Source of the DNA: Streptomyces sp. YPW6
Lineage (GTDB): Bacteria > Actinomycetota > Actinomycetes > Streptomycetales > Streptomycetaceae
Assembly: GCF_018866325.1 (NCBI RefSeq)
Contig: NZ_CP076457.1
Span: forward strand, 2,267,001-2,331,000
Direction: 5' to 3'
Length of the DNA: 64,000 nt
Shown here piece after piece: positions 1-8,335 of this stretch. Under the pieces are notes generated by a model. The model had not been told where the DNA came from. It searched no databases and saw nothing but the letters and a program-made list of their open reading frames with translations. The translations under genes and the position numbers were made by a program. Positions within the stretch are counted from its first letter, which is position 1. The number at the start of each line of letters is the position of its first letter.

Positions 1-548
1 CCTTCTTCACCGTCCTGGCCTTCACGCCGTTCGTGCTGGACATGACCCCGTACAGGTCGGGCGCGGTCTTCTTCGCCTGGGGTCTGCTGCTCGCCGTCTT
101 CTCGGTGCTCATCGCCCCGCGCCTCCAGCGCCGCTTCGGCTCGCTCAAGGTGCTCGGGGGCTCGCTGGTGCTGCTCGCCGCCGACCTGCTGGTCCTCGGG
201 TACGGCAGCCACGCCACGGCGATCGGCGCCACGATCGCCTCCGGCGCGTTCATCGGCATGAACAACACCGTCTACACCGAACTGGCCCTCGGGGTCTCCG
301 ACGCCCCGCGCCCGGTGGCCAGCGCCGGATACAACTTCGTCCGCTGGTTCGCCGCGGCGGCCGCCCCCTTCCTCGCCCCGAAGATCGAGGAGTGGACCGA
401 CATCCACGTCCCGTTCGTGGTGGCCGCGCTCGCCGCTCTCGCCGGAGCGGCCGTCGTCGGCGCCCGGCGTACGGCACTGACCCACGAGGCCGAGGAACTG
501 GAGCCGGCCCACGCGCTGGAGGACAGCGTGACGGTCTTCGCCGACTGA
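1..548 (+). CDS. MFS transporter, C-terminal part
   Basis: Open from the left edge of the window in the frame of base 3, ending with TGA at 546-548, so the start lies outside. The visible ~181 residues contain four to five hydrophobic segments separated by short basic loops (for example LQRRFG between two helices), the layout of the last half of a 12- or 14-helix major facilitator superfamily drug/proton antiporter. The tail after the last helix is acidic. Substrate cannot be told from this part. The next gene points towards it with 20 bp between the stops. Confidence 0.8.
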   Translation, partial: FFTVLAFTPFVLDMTPYRSGAVFFAWGLLLAVFSVLIAPRLQRRFGSLKVLGGSLVLLAADLLVLGYGSHATAIGATIASGAFIGMNNTVYTELALGVSDAPRPVASAGYNFVRWFAAAAAPFLAPKIEEWTDIHVPFVVAALAALAGAAVVGARRTALTHEAEELEPAHALEDSVTVFAD

Positions 549-568
549 CGCCCCCTCACCAGGGTTCG

Positions 569-1153
569 TCAGTCCAGCGGTACGGACGTGCGCAGCGGGT
601 CGCGCAGGTCCGTACCGTGCGTCAGCCACCGTTCCTGGAGTTCCTGCGCGCCGCGCACCCGCTTCCAGGCGGCCTCGTTGTGCGTCATCGGCAGCAGCGG
701 CAGGAAGCGCACCGCCTCCATCGGCTCGTCCAGCTCCAGGTCCGCCACCAGGCCGCCGGGCTCCGCGACCAGGACCGAGGTGAACGGCGCCCCGGTCCAC
801 AGCGGCTCGCCCAGATCCAGCGAGGCGCCCGGGGCCACGATCAATCCCTCGACCTGCGGGGAGGCGGCCAGCACGGCGAGCGGGCGCAGCACCTGGTCGG
901 TGTCGGCGAGTCCGCCCCGTACGGAGAGGATCAGCTCGGCGCGGGGGCCCTTCACCGGATCGGCCAGCGGGGAGGTGGGGTCGGCCATCGGCGCGCCCGA
1001 CATGCCGAGCGTCGCGTAGCGCACGATGTCGCCGTCGAGGAAACGCAGCACCTCGATACGGTCCGTGCCGAGGAACGTCACATCGGCGCGGGCGTCCGGT
1101 TCCCCGAGGGCGGAACGGAGCCGGGCCTCGACCAGAGCGAGAATTTCTGCCAT
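569..1153 (-). CDS. suppressor-of-fused (SUFU) domain protein
   Basis: About 194 residues. I start at the ATG at 1151-1153 (MAEILALVEARL) rather than 11 codons upstream because the upstream residues are not family-like. The body resembles the small bacterial suppressor-of-fused-like domain: an N-terminal helix, the TFLGTDRIEVLRF strand, the RYATLGMS turn and a C-terminal section about moving amounts and positions typical of these proteins. Bacterial members often act as immunity or adaptor proteins, but that is only family knowledge. No toxin gene is visible beside it. It is convergent with the MFS gene and divergent from corA. Confidence 0.65.
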   Translation of the reverse strand: MAEILALVEARLRSALGEPDARADVTFLGTDRIEVLRFLDGDIVRYATLGMSGAPMADPTSPLADPVKGPRAELILSVRGGLADTDQVLRPLAVLAASPQVEGLIVAPGASLDLGEPLWTGAPFTSVLVAEPGGLVADLELDEPMEAVRFLPLLPMTHNEAAWKRVRGAQELQERWLTHGTDLRDPLRTSVPLD

Positions 1154-1619
1154 GCGGCGAGCATAGATCGCGTAGCGAATGGGCAAAGTACGGGATTGGG
1201 CCTTGAGCGGCTGATAGCCTGGCCGCCGGTCGGGACAGCACGCAGAAGCGTCGCTCTTCTTCGTCCCGACGACACGTCGTCCCTCACGGGGGACCGGCCG
1301 GAGGAGGTGGGGACTGCTATGGATCCAAGTCGACCGTGCAGTACCGACCGCTCTTCCGCGCTTCGCCTTTCCCGTTGATCCGACGCCTCTCGTCGGTCGC
1401 CCGGGGCCGACGGCACCGTCGTGTCCGGACGACTCCCCGACAGCGGTTCGCGTGACGGAAGAGCCCTTCGTTCCTGCCTGCCTGTAGCGCCTTTTGCCTG
1501 TCTGTAGCGAACGCCGTCATCGCGCCCGCGCGGTGGAGCCCGCTTTGCGGACGTGAGCACACGTCCCCATTCCGGGCTGTTCCACGCCCTCGCCGACGGC
1601 CCTCCGTGAAGGAGCCAGC
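1154..1619. other. corA upstream region
   Basis: This 466-base gap separates two divergent genes. It contains a short ORF with a strong ribosome site (1319-1378) and several overlapping short inverted repeats just after it: 1391-1396 can pair with 1407-1412, and the overlapping 1408-1413 can pair with 1416-1421, so the two stems exclude each other. The near-repeat TGTAGCG occurs at about 1483 and 1502. I could not recognise a M-box or ykoK-type riboswitch. Confidence 0.5.
1319..1378 (+). CDS. possible 19-codon leader peptide upstream of corA
   Basis: ATG at 1319 is preceded by an AGGAGG sequence at 1302-1307 and the frame ends at TGA 1376-1378. The peptide begins Met-Asp-Pro, has a second proline at residue 6 and ends with an Arg-Leu-Ser-Arg tail. 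It lies 241 bases ahead of the corA start. Enteric mgtL and corL show that magnesium transporter genes can be controlled by short leader ORFs starting with acidic and proline residues, and that is the only reason to suggest a role. It may equally be untranslated chance sequence. Confidence 0.35.
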   Translation: MDPSRPCSTDRSSALRLSR

Positions 1620-2747
1620 ATGTCGATGATCCGTGACCTGCGCGCCGCCGTGCGCCCGTCCCTGCGCCCGTCCTTCCGCAAGAACAGCGCCCCCTACAGC
1701 GCGTACGACACCACCCGCGACCCGTCCGCCTCCAGCGCCGTCGTCGACTGCGCGGTCTACCGCGACGGCCGCCGGCTGGTGACGCCCGCCACCCCGACCC
1801 CGCACGAGGCGATGCTCCGGGTGCGCGAGGAGGGCGGCTTCGCCTGGATCGGCCTGCACGAGCCGACGGAGGCCGAGTTCGCGGGCATCGCGCGGGAGTT
1901 CGGGCTGCACCCGCTGGCCGTGGAGGACGCCGTCCACGCGCACCAGCGGCCCAAGCTGGAGCGGTACGACGACACGCTGTTCACCGTCTTCAAGACGATC
2001 CACTACGTGGAGCACGCCGAACTCACCGCGACCAGCGAGGTCGTGGAGACCGGCGAGGTGATGTGCTTCACCGGTCAGGACTTCGTCATCACGGTCCGGC
2101 ACGGCGGCCAGGGCTCCCTGCGGGCCCTGCGCCACCGCCTCCAGGACGATCCGGAGCTGCTCGCCAAGGGTCCGTCCGCCGTGCTGCACGCCATCGCCGA
2201 CCAGGTGGTCGACGGGTACATCGCGGTGGCCGAGGCCGTGCAGGACGACATCGACGAGGTCGAGATCGATGTCTTCTCCACCCCGGCGAAGGGCTCCCGG
2301 CGCGGCTCGGACGCGGGCCGGATCTACCAGCTCAAGCGCGAAGTGCTGCAGTTCAAGCGGGCCGTGTCCCCGCTGCTGCGGCCCATGCAGCTGCTGAGCG
2401 AGCGTCCGATGCGGCTGATCGACCCCGACATCCAGAAGTACTTCCGCGATGTCGCCGACCACCTCGCCCGGGTCCAGGAGGAGGTCCTCGGCTTCGACGA
2501 GCTGCTGAACTCGATCCTCCAGGCCAATCTGGCGCAGGCGACGGTCACGCAGAACGAGGACATGCGCAAGATCACCTCCTGGGCGGCGATCATCGCCGTC
2601 CCGACGATGATCTGCGGGGTCTACGGCATGAACTTCGACCACATGCCGGAGCTGCACTGGCGGTACGGCTATCCGCTGGTGCTGGGCGTCATCGGGGCGG
2701 TCTGTTTCTCGATCCACCGCATCCTCAAGCGCAACGGCTGGCTGTGA
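1620..2747 (+). CDS. corA: magnesium and cobalt transport protein CorA
   Basis: 375 residues, the usual length. It forms pentameric Mg2+ (and Co2+) channels in the membrane. The long N-terminal cytoplasmic domain is followed by two C-terminal helices: TM1 ends in the signature YGMN at about 335-338 and TM2 lies at about 352-368, with a short basic tail. The ATG at 1620 has a GAAGGAG ribosome site at 1608-1614. The first 45 residues are a poorly conserved basic extension. The long 5-prime region holds a candidate leader ORF. Magnesium-related genes (MgtE-N protein, DUF1003) lie about 1.7 kb downstream. Confidence 0.95.
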   Translation: MSMIRDLRAAVRPSLRPSFRKNSAPYSAYDTTRDPSASSAVVDCAVYRDGRRLVTPATPTPHEAMLRVREEGGFAWIGLHEPTEAEFAGIAREFGLHPLAVEDAVHAHQRPKLERYDDTLFTVFKTIHYVEHAELTATSEVVETGEVMCFTGQDFVITVRHGGQGSLRALRHRLQDDPELLAKGPSAVLHAIADQVVDGYIAVAEAVQDDIDEVEIDVFSTPAKGSRRGSDAGRIYQLKREVLQFKRAVSPLLRPMQLLSERPMRLIDPDIQKYFRDVADHLARVQEEVLGFDELLNSILQANLAQATVTQNEDMRKITSWAAIIAVPTMICGVYGMNFDHMPELHWRYGYPLVLGVIGAVCFSIHRILKRNGWL

Positions 2748-2775
2748 ACCCGCACCACCCGTCTAAGCTCGCCCC

Positions 2776-3312
2776 ATGACTGACGCCGCCGCGACCGACC
2801 CCGCCGCCGGCCTGCTGGAGCGGGCCCTCGCCGAGGAGGCCACCAAGAAGTCCGGCCTGGTCTGGGTCCGGTGCTCCGGCCCCGCCCGCGCCGTCTGGCA
2901 CGTCTGGCACGAGGGCGGGGCGCTCCTGGTGGGCGGCGGGCCGGGCGAGCAGCCGCTGCCTGAGGGCCTGGCCGACGGCGGCACCGCCGAGGTGACCGTA
3001 CGCAGCAAGGACAAGGGGGGCCGGATCGTCGCCTGGAGTGCGGCGGTACGTTTCCTCGCGCCGCGCTCCGAGGAGTGGGAGGCGGCGGTCGCCGAGCTGA
3101 AGGGCAAGCGGCTGAACGCTCCGGACGCCGAGGCGATGCCCGAGCGCTGGGCGCGCACGTGCACGGTGGTGCGGCTGACGCCGCGGTCCGTGAGCACGGC
3201 ACTGCCGGACTCCTCGCTGGCGGCCGTTCCGCTGCCGACCGCGGCCACCACCCGCGAGCCCGTCCCGGCGGCGGTCCCCCGGCTGCTGCTGAAGCGCCGC
3301 GGGAAGCGCTGA
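2776..3312 (+). CDS. conserved hypothetical protein (possible split-barrel fold)
   Basis: 178 residues, no signal peptide or membrane helix. The middle part (GLVWVRCSGPARAVWHVWHEGGAL, given here only as two short motifs: GLVWVRC and VWHVWHEGG) and the later RFLAPRSEEWEAAVAEL recall the FMN-binding split-barrel/pyridoxamine-oxidase-like proteins, but no flavin motif is clear. The start ATG is only 6 bases after a TAAGCT at 2764-2769, suggesting leaderless transcription. It lies 28 bp after corA on the same strand. Function unknown. Confidence 0.7.
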   Translation: MTDAAATDPAAGLLERALAEEATKKSGLVWVRCSGPARAVWHVWHEGGALLVGGGPGEQPLPEGLADGGTAEVTVRSKDKGGRIVAWSAAVRFLAPRSEEWEAAVAELKGKRLNAPDAEAMPERWARTCTVVRLTPRSVSTALPDSSLAAVPLPTAATTREPVPAAVPRLLLKRRGKR

Positions 3313-3364
3313 ACCGGCCCGCGACGGAGCCCCGGGCCTCAGCCCGACGACCGGCCGCGCGGGC

Positions 3365-4132
3365 TCAGCCGGACGACTTCGGGAGCTGCCCGCCGTAGTC
3401 GACGGTGTCGTCCTTGTCGGGGGCCTCCAGCGGGAAGGCCTGCCCCCAGTCGGCCAGCGAGACCGTGCCCCCGCCGCCGCCGCGGGCCACCCGTACCGGA
3501 TACGGCTGGTTCTCCAGCGAGACGTCGAAGGCCCCGCCCTCCCCCTTGCCGCCGAGGATCCGGATGGTGCGCTGTCCGGCGACCGTGTCCCGGCCGCCCT
3601 TGTCGAGCGTGCCGTGGAGTGCGAGGAGCCCGTCGAGCAGGACCTCCTTGTCGGTGAAACCGCGCAGCTGGCCGTAGCTGGGGTCGTCCTCGGGGATCTT
3701 CACGTACTTGCCGCCCAGCTTGTCGGCGGCCGCCGCGTCGGCGGTCCCGTTGTCGTCGCCGCTGCCCTCGTGGGTCCAGAACTCGGCGGGCGCCTTCAGG
3801 AAGAGGTCGTCCTCGACCCGCAGCAGGGCGAAGCTCTGCTTCTTCGAGGTCACCGAGCCCATGCCGCCCTCCGCGTTGAGCTTCATGTCCAGCCGGTAGG
3901 TGCCGCCCTTGCTGACGAGCGTGCCCGACAGGCGTACGGCACTGGCCGCGTCCGCCGCCGCCCTGGCCTTCTTGTCGATCTCGGCGGCGGAGAGTTTGGC
4001 GACGCCGTTGGTCCCCTTGTCCGGATCCTCCTCCGTGCCGCAGGCGGCCATGGCCACGGTGAGCCCTCCGCACAGCACGAGCGCGAGGGCGGTCCGGCGA
4101 TGGTTCCGCACGGCCGGGGCAAAAGAGGTCAC
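3365..4132 (-). CDS. LppX/LprAFG-like lipoprotein
   Basis: 255 residues starting with GTG at 4130-4132, with GGAGAGG about 10 bases upstream. The N terminus is a lipoprotein signal: basic residues, a hydrophobic run and the lipobox MAAC at about residues 28-31, followed by an acidic flexible stretch. The rest (KKARAAADAASAVRLSGTL, later FLKAPAEFW) matches the beta-rich lipid-binding fold of the actinobacterial LppX/LprG type. Such proteins carry lipids or lipoglycans across the envelope in mycobacteria; in Streptomyces the role is unclear. Divergent from the MgtE-N gene. Confidence 0.75.
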   Translation of the reverse strand: MTSFAPAVRNHRRTALALVLCGGLTVAMAACGTEEDPDKGTNGVAKLSAAEIDKKARAAADAASAVRLSGTLVSKGGTYRLDMKLNAEGGMGSVTSKKQSFALLRVEDDLFLKAPAEFWTHEGSGDDNGTADAAAADKLGGKYVKIPEDDPSYGQLRGFTDKEVLLDGLLALHGTLDKGGRDTVAGQRTIRILGGKGEGGAFDVSLENQPYPVRVARGGGGGTVSLADWGQAFPLEAPDKDDTVDYGGQLPKSSG

Positions 4133-4421
4133 GGGCGCACTGCCTCTCCACTGCGATCGGGGGTAGCAGACGGCAGCGTACCCGTGCGGCGCACACCGCC
4201 CGGCAGCCAGCCGTACGGTCGGGTCCGCCGGGGCGCGCCGCGCCGGTACGGGCTAGCCTGATCCCGGCGTACCGGCGAAACCCGCTGGTCGGCGATGGCG
4301 GGCCGGGACGGTCGGGGACGCACGGCCACGGACCGGACGAAACGGTTCCGGTCGGGTGGCGCGACGGGTTCCGGCCGGATACGGGACCACACGGACACGG
4401 ACGGACGAAGGGAGGCGGCGG

Positions 4422-5726
4422 ATGGCGGCGGTCACCCCGAGGGTCTTCGTCTCGCACCTGTCCGGCGTGCCCGTCTTCGACCCCAACGGCGACCAGGTCG
4501 GCCGGGTCCGCGACCTGGTGGCGATGTTGCGGGTCGGCGGACGTCCGCCGCGCATCCTGGGCCTGGTGGTCGAGGTGATCAGCCGCCGCCGGATCTTCCT
4601 GCCGATGACCCGGGTGACGGGCGTCGAGTCCGGCCAGGTCATCACCACCGGTGTGGTGAACATGCGGCGCTTCGAGCAGCGGCCCACCGAACGGCTCGTC
4701 CTCGGCGAGTTCCTGGACCGCCGGGTCCGGCTGGTGGATGACGACGAGGAGGTCACCGTCCTGGACGTGGCCATCCAGCAGCTGCCGGCCCGCCGCGACT
4801 GGGAGATCGACAAGTACTTCGTCCGCAAGGGGCGCGGCGGGGCGCTGCGCCGCAAGGGCGAGACGCTGACGGTGGAGTGGTCGGCGGTCAGCGGCTTCTC
4901 GCTGGAGGAGCACGGGCAGGGCGCGGAGAACCTGGTCGCCACGTTCGAGCGGCTGCGCCCCACCGACGTGGCCAACGCCCTGCACCACCTCTCGCCCAAG
5001 CGCCGGGTCGAGGTGGCCTCCGCCCTGGACGACGACCGGCTCGCCGACGTCCTGGAGGAGCTGCCCGAGGACGACCAGGTGGAGATCATCGGCAAGCTCG
5101 CCGAGGAGCGGGCCGCCGACGTCCTGGAGGCGATGGACCCCGACGACGCGGCGGACCTGCTCTCCGAGCTGCCGGAGGACGACAAGGAACGGCTGCTGGC
5201 GCTGATGCGGCCGGACGACGCCGCCGACGTACGCCGCCTGATGTCGTACGAGGAGCGCACGGCGGGCGGTCTGATGACGACCGAGCCGATCGTGCTGCGC
5301 CCGGACGCCACGGTGGCCGACGCGCTGGCCCGGGTGCGGCAGGCGGACCTGTCGCCCGCGCTGGCCGCGCAGGTGTACGTGTGCCGTTCTCCCGACGAGA
5401 CCCCGACGGGCAAGTACCTGGGCACGGTGCACTTCCAGCGGCTGCTGCGCGATCCGCCGTTCACCCTGGTCAGCTCGATCGTCGACAGCGATCTGGTGCC
5501 GCTGCCGCCGGACACCCCGCTGCCGCTGGTCACCAGCTATCTGGCCGCGTACAACATGGTCTCGGCCCCGGTCGTGGACGAGAGCGGTTCGCTCCTGGGC
5601 GCGGTGACCGTGGACGACGTCCTGGACCATCTGCTGCCGGACGACTGGCGCGAGACGGACCTGACGGATCTGCACGGCGAGACGCGTCTGCACGGGGAGG
5701 AGGGGGTCGGCCGTGGCGGGCGATGA
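4422..5726 (+). CDS. MgtE N-domain and CBS-domain protein without a pore
   Basis: 434 residues from ATG 4422, chosen because GAAGGGAGG lies at 4408-4414. Order of domains: two PRC-barrel-like units (GVPVFDPNGDQVGRVRDLV at about 14-32 begins the first), an MgtE N-terminal superhelical domain with repeated acidic LPEDD motifs (about 165-280), then a CBS pair (about 285-415). There is no transmembrane domain, so it is not itself a magnesium transporter. It overlaps the start of the DUF1003 membrane gene by 14 bp, suggesting the two act together as a cytosolic sensor and a membrane partner. M. tuberculosis has an equivalent pair next to mrp. Confidence 0.85.
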   Translation: MAAVTPRVFVSHLSGVPVFDPNGDQVGRVRDLVAMLRVGGRPPRILGLVVEVISRRRIFLPMTRVTGVESGQVITTGVVNMRRFEQRPTERLVLGEFLDRRVRLVDDDEEVTVLDVAIQQLPARRDWEIDKYFVRKGRGGALRRKGETLTVEWSAVSGFSLEEHGQGAENLVATFERLRPTDVANALHHLSPKRRVEVASALDDDRLADVLEELPEDDQVEIIGKLAEERAADVLEAMDPDDAADLLSELPEDDKERLLALMRPDDAADVRRLMSYEERTAGGLMTTEPIVLRPDATVADALARVRQADLSPALAAQVYVCRSPDETPTGKYLGTVHFQRLLRDPPFTLVSSIVDSDLVPLPPDTPLPLVTSYLAAYNMVSAPVVDESGSLLGAVTVDDVLDHLLPDDWRETDLTDLHGETRLHGEEGVGRGGR

Positions 5727-6273
5727 GCGGGCGAAGGCGTCCTCGACCGGCTCCTCGGGTCTGGTGCGGCCGCCGCGCACCCGGCTGGACCAGCCGAAGG
5801 CGCCGCGCCGGCGGCTGGTGCCGGAGTACGACCCGGAGGCGTTCGGCCGGTTCTCGGAGCGGATCGCCCGCTTCCTGGGCACCGGGCGGTTCATCGTCTG
5901 GATGACGCTGATCATCATCCTCTGGGTGCTGTGGAACATCTTCGCGCCCGCGGACCTGCGGTTCGACCCGTACCCCTTCATCTTCCTGACCCTGATGCTC
6001 TCGCTCCAGGCCTCGTACGCCGCGCCGCTGATCCTCCTCGCGCAGAACCGGCAGGACGACCGCGACCGGGTCACCCACGAGCAGGACCGCAAGCAGAACG
6101 AGCGCTCCATCGCCGACACCGAGTACCTGACGCGGGAGATCGCCGCGCTGCGGATGGGCCTGGGCGAGGTCGCCACCCGGGACTGGATCCGCTCGGAGCT
6201 CCAGGACATGGTGAAGGACATGGAGGAGCGGCAGGTGCTGTTCCCGGCCGAGAGTGACGAAGGCGACCGCTGA
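5713..6273 (+). CDS. DUF1003 membrane protein
   Basis: 186 residues starting with GTG at 5713 inside the end of the preceding gene. After a basic N-terminal ~55 residues there are two hydrophobic helices (about 58-76 and 84-103) and then a soluble helical tail with the RQDDRDR and EYLTREIAALR motifs characteristic of DUF1003. The function of the family is unknown. The overlap with the MgtE-N/CBS gene implies translational coupling, so it may be the membrane anchor of a magnesium-responsive pair. Confidence 0.88.
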   Translation: MAGDERAKASSTGSSGLVRPPRTRLDQPKAPRRRLVPEYDPEAFGRFSERIARFLGTGRFIVWMTLIIILWVLWNIFAPADLRFDPYPFIFLTLMLSLQASYAAPLILLAQNRQDDRDRVTHEQDRKQNERSIADTEYLTREIAALRMGLGEVATRDWIRSELQDMVKDMEERQVLFPAESDEGDR

Positions 6274-6315
6274 GGGGCTACCCGTCCGTAGGCCCGCGCG
6301 CCGTACCATCTCCGT

Positions 6316-7449
6316 ATGGCTACGGAAGACGCGGTGCTTGAGGCACTGTCGACAGTGAACGACCCGGAGATCCACCGCCCGATCACCGAGCTGGGCATGG
6401 TGAAATCGGTCGAGATCGATCCTGACGGTGTGGTCGCTGTCACCGTGTATCTCACGGTCTCCGGCTGCCCGATGCGCGAGACGATCACCCGGAACGTGAC
6501 CGACGCGGTCGCCCGGGTCGAGGGCGTCTCGCGCGTCGAGGTGACCCTCGACGTGATGAGCGACGAACAGCGCAAGGAGCTGGCGAACGCGCTGCGCGGC
6601 AGCAACGCCGAGCGCGAGGTGCCCTTCGCGCAGCCCGGCTCGCTGACCCGGGTGTACGCGGTCGCCTCCGGCAAGGGCGGCGTCGGCAAGTCCTCGGTGA
6701 CGGTGAACCTCGCCGCGGCGATGGCGGCCGACGGGCTGAAGGTCGGTGTCGTGGACGCCGACATCTACGGGCACAGCGTCCCCCGGATGCTGGGCGCGGA
6801 CGGCAAGCCCACCCAGGTCGAGAACATGATCATGCCGCCGTCCTCGCACGGCGTGAAGGTCATCTCCATCGGCATGTTCACCCCGGGCAACGCGCCCGTG
6901 GTCTGGCGCGGTCCGATGCTGCACCGGGCGCTCCAGCAGTTCCTCGCCGATGTGTACTGGGGTGACCTGGACGTCCTGCTGCTGGACCTGCCGCCGGGCA
7001 CCGGCGACATCGCGATCTCGGTGGCGCAGCTCGTGCCGAACGCGGAGATCCTGGTCGTCACGACCCCGCAGCAGGCGGCGGCAGAGGTGGCCGAGCGGGC
7101 CGGCTCGATCGCCGTGCAGACCCACCAGAAGATCGTCGGCGTGGTGGAGAACATGTCGGGCATGCCGTGCCCGCACTGCGACGAGATGGTCGACGTGTTC
7201 GGCTCGGGCGGCGGCGCGCGGGTCGCCGAGGGGCTGACGCGGACGGTCGGCGCCGAGGTTCCGGTGCTGGGCGCGATCCCGATCGACGTACGGCTGCGTG
7301 AGGGCGGCGACGAGGGCAAGCCGGTCGTCCTGTCCGACCCCGACTCCCCGGCCGGCGGCGCGTTGCGGGAGATCGCGCGGAAGCTGGGCGGCCGTCAGCG
7401 CGGTCTGTCGGGCATGTCGCTGGGGATCACCCCGCGCAACAAGTTCTGA
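6316..7449 (+). CDS. mrp: Mrp/NBP35-family iron-sulfur carrier ATPase
   Basis: 377 residues. An N-terminal MIP18/DUF59 domain (1-95) carries the SGCPMRE motif with its cysteine at 51. The P-loop ATPase part has the deviant Walker A GKGGVGKSS at 119-127, the DADIYGHS motif and a CPHC pair at 285 and 288 that binds a bridging 4Fe-4S cluster in the dimer. The protein assembles or delivers Fe-S clusters in the cytoplasm. TACCAT at 6303-6308 stands 7 bases before the ATG, suggesting a leaderless mRNA. A strong terminator follows at 7468-7516. Confidence 0.93.
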   Translation: MATEDAVLEALSTVNDPEIHRPITELGMVKSVEIDPDGVVAVTVYLTVSGCPMRETITRNVTDAVARVEGVSRVEVTLDVMSDEQRKELANALRGSNAEREVPFAQPGSLTRVYAVASGKGGVGKSSVTVNLAAAMAADGLKVGVVDADIYGHSVPRMLGADGKPTQVENMIMPPSSHGVKVISIGMFTPGNAPVVWRGPMLHRALQQFLADVYWGDLDVLLLDLPPGTGDIAISVAQLVPNAEILVVTTPQQAAAEVAERAGSIAVQTHQKIVGVVENMSGMPCPHCDEMVDVFGSGGGARVAEGLTRTVGAEVPVLGAIPIDVRLREGGDEGKPVVLSDPDSPAGGALREIARKLGGRQRGLSGMSLGITPRNKF

Positions 7450-7467
7450 GGCTCCGGCAGGGCGACA

Positions 7468-7516
7468 GCACGCGACAGGGCGGGCCGGTGGTCATCCGGC
7501 CCGCCCTGTCGCGTGC
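7468..7516. terminator. bidirectional terminator
   Basis: A perfect 21-bp inverted repeat (7468-7488 with 7496-7516) around a 7-base loop lies between the stop of mrp and the stop of the convergent gene. It has no T run, as usual in Streptomyces. Confidence 0.85.
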
Positions 7517-7537
7517 GTGGGGTGCTGCTCGCCGTCG

Positions 7538-8209
7538 CTACCCGTACGTCTCGATGTCCTTGATGACGGCGAAGCCGAGGCCGTACGCGCTCATCCCCCG
7601 GCCGTACGCCCCGATGTGCACGCCCTCGTGGGCGGACCCGGCCAGCACCCAGCCGAACTCGGACTCGCGGTAGTGGAAGTCCACCGGAACCCCGTCCACC
7701 GGCAGGGAGAGCGTCGTCCAGGGCGCGCTGCCGAGGTCGTCGGCGAGGGTGAAGGCCGTCTCGGTCTGCTGGTCGAGCCAGTCGTCGCGCAGGGTGTGGT
7801 CCATCTGCGGCGGCCAGGTGTAGGCCAGCAGGCCGGAGCCCGCGAGCCAGGCCGCCGAGGACACCGTGGTGGCGTCCAGCACGCCCGTCCCGTCACCGGT
7901 GCGCCGCACGGGGCTCGCGGCCACCGTGATCACCGCGGCGAACCGCTCCTTGTCCACGGAACCGTCCGTCTTCACCGACGGCTCGTCGCCGTGCCCCGTC
8001 GCACCGTGCTGCACGGTGCCGTCGGCCGCGGTGCCGACCTGCATCAGCCAGCGCGGGCCCGTGAAGGCCTCGTCCAGCCCGTACCAGGGGAAGGCCGCCG
8101 CCAGGTAGCCGTCGACGGCCCGCCGGGCGGCCGGGGCCTCCTGCGGCGCTTCCTCCACCGTGGCCGTGCCCGGGACACCGTCCGTATCCGTCCGACTCGT
8201 CGTCTCCAT
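7538..8209 (-). CDS. conserved hypothetical protein
   Basis: 223 residues from ATG 8207-8209. Soluble, without signal or membrane helix. The first ~30 residues are low complexity; the rest is rich in aromatic residues (YLAAAFPWYGLDEAF, GLLAYTWPPQ) and ends in a glycine/tyrosine-rich stretch (GAYGRGMSAYGLGF). I do not recognise a family with a known function. It is transcribed towards mrp and lies downstream of the tatB gene with 126 bp between, so it could be read through from that operon. Confidence 0.7.
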   Translation of the reverse strand: METTSRTDTDGVPGTATVEEAPQEAPAARRAVDGYLAAAFPWYGLDEAFTGPRWLMQVGTAADGTVQHGATGHGDEPSVKTDGSVDKERFAAVITVAASPVRRTGDGTGVLDATTVSSAAWLAGSGLLAYTWPPQMDHTLRDDWLDQQTETAFTLADDLGSAPWTTLSLPVDGVPVDFHYRESEFGWVLAGSAHEGVHIGAYGRGMSAYGLGFAVIKDIETYG

Positions 8210-8335
8210 GTGCGCGGCCGCCTCCTCGATCGGTCAAGATCCGGAGCGGCCCGCCCCCCGCGGGCTTGGGCGTCCTCGCAACCGGACAGATGGAGAATAG
8301 CGATACCGTCCGGACGAGTCGGGATTGACCGGGGC

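Noticed and set aside
1154..1619. Magnesium riboswitch (M-box or ykoK type) upstream of corA
   Set aside because: I could not align the region with the conserved core of those riboswitches; only short stems and a small ORF are visible.
1317..2717. Long open frame on the minus strand across corA
   Set aside because: It is the antisense shadow of corA; composition is His/Arg/Asp-rich as in GC-rich shadow frames, with no ribosome site.
3339..6764. 1141-codon open frame on the minus strand
   Set aside because: It covers the lipoprotein, MgtE-N and DUF1003 genes in the wrong frame and is rich in Ser/Arg; third-position GC favours the known genes.
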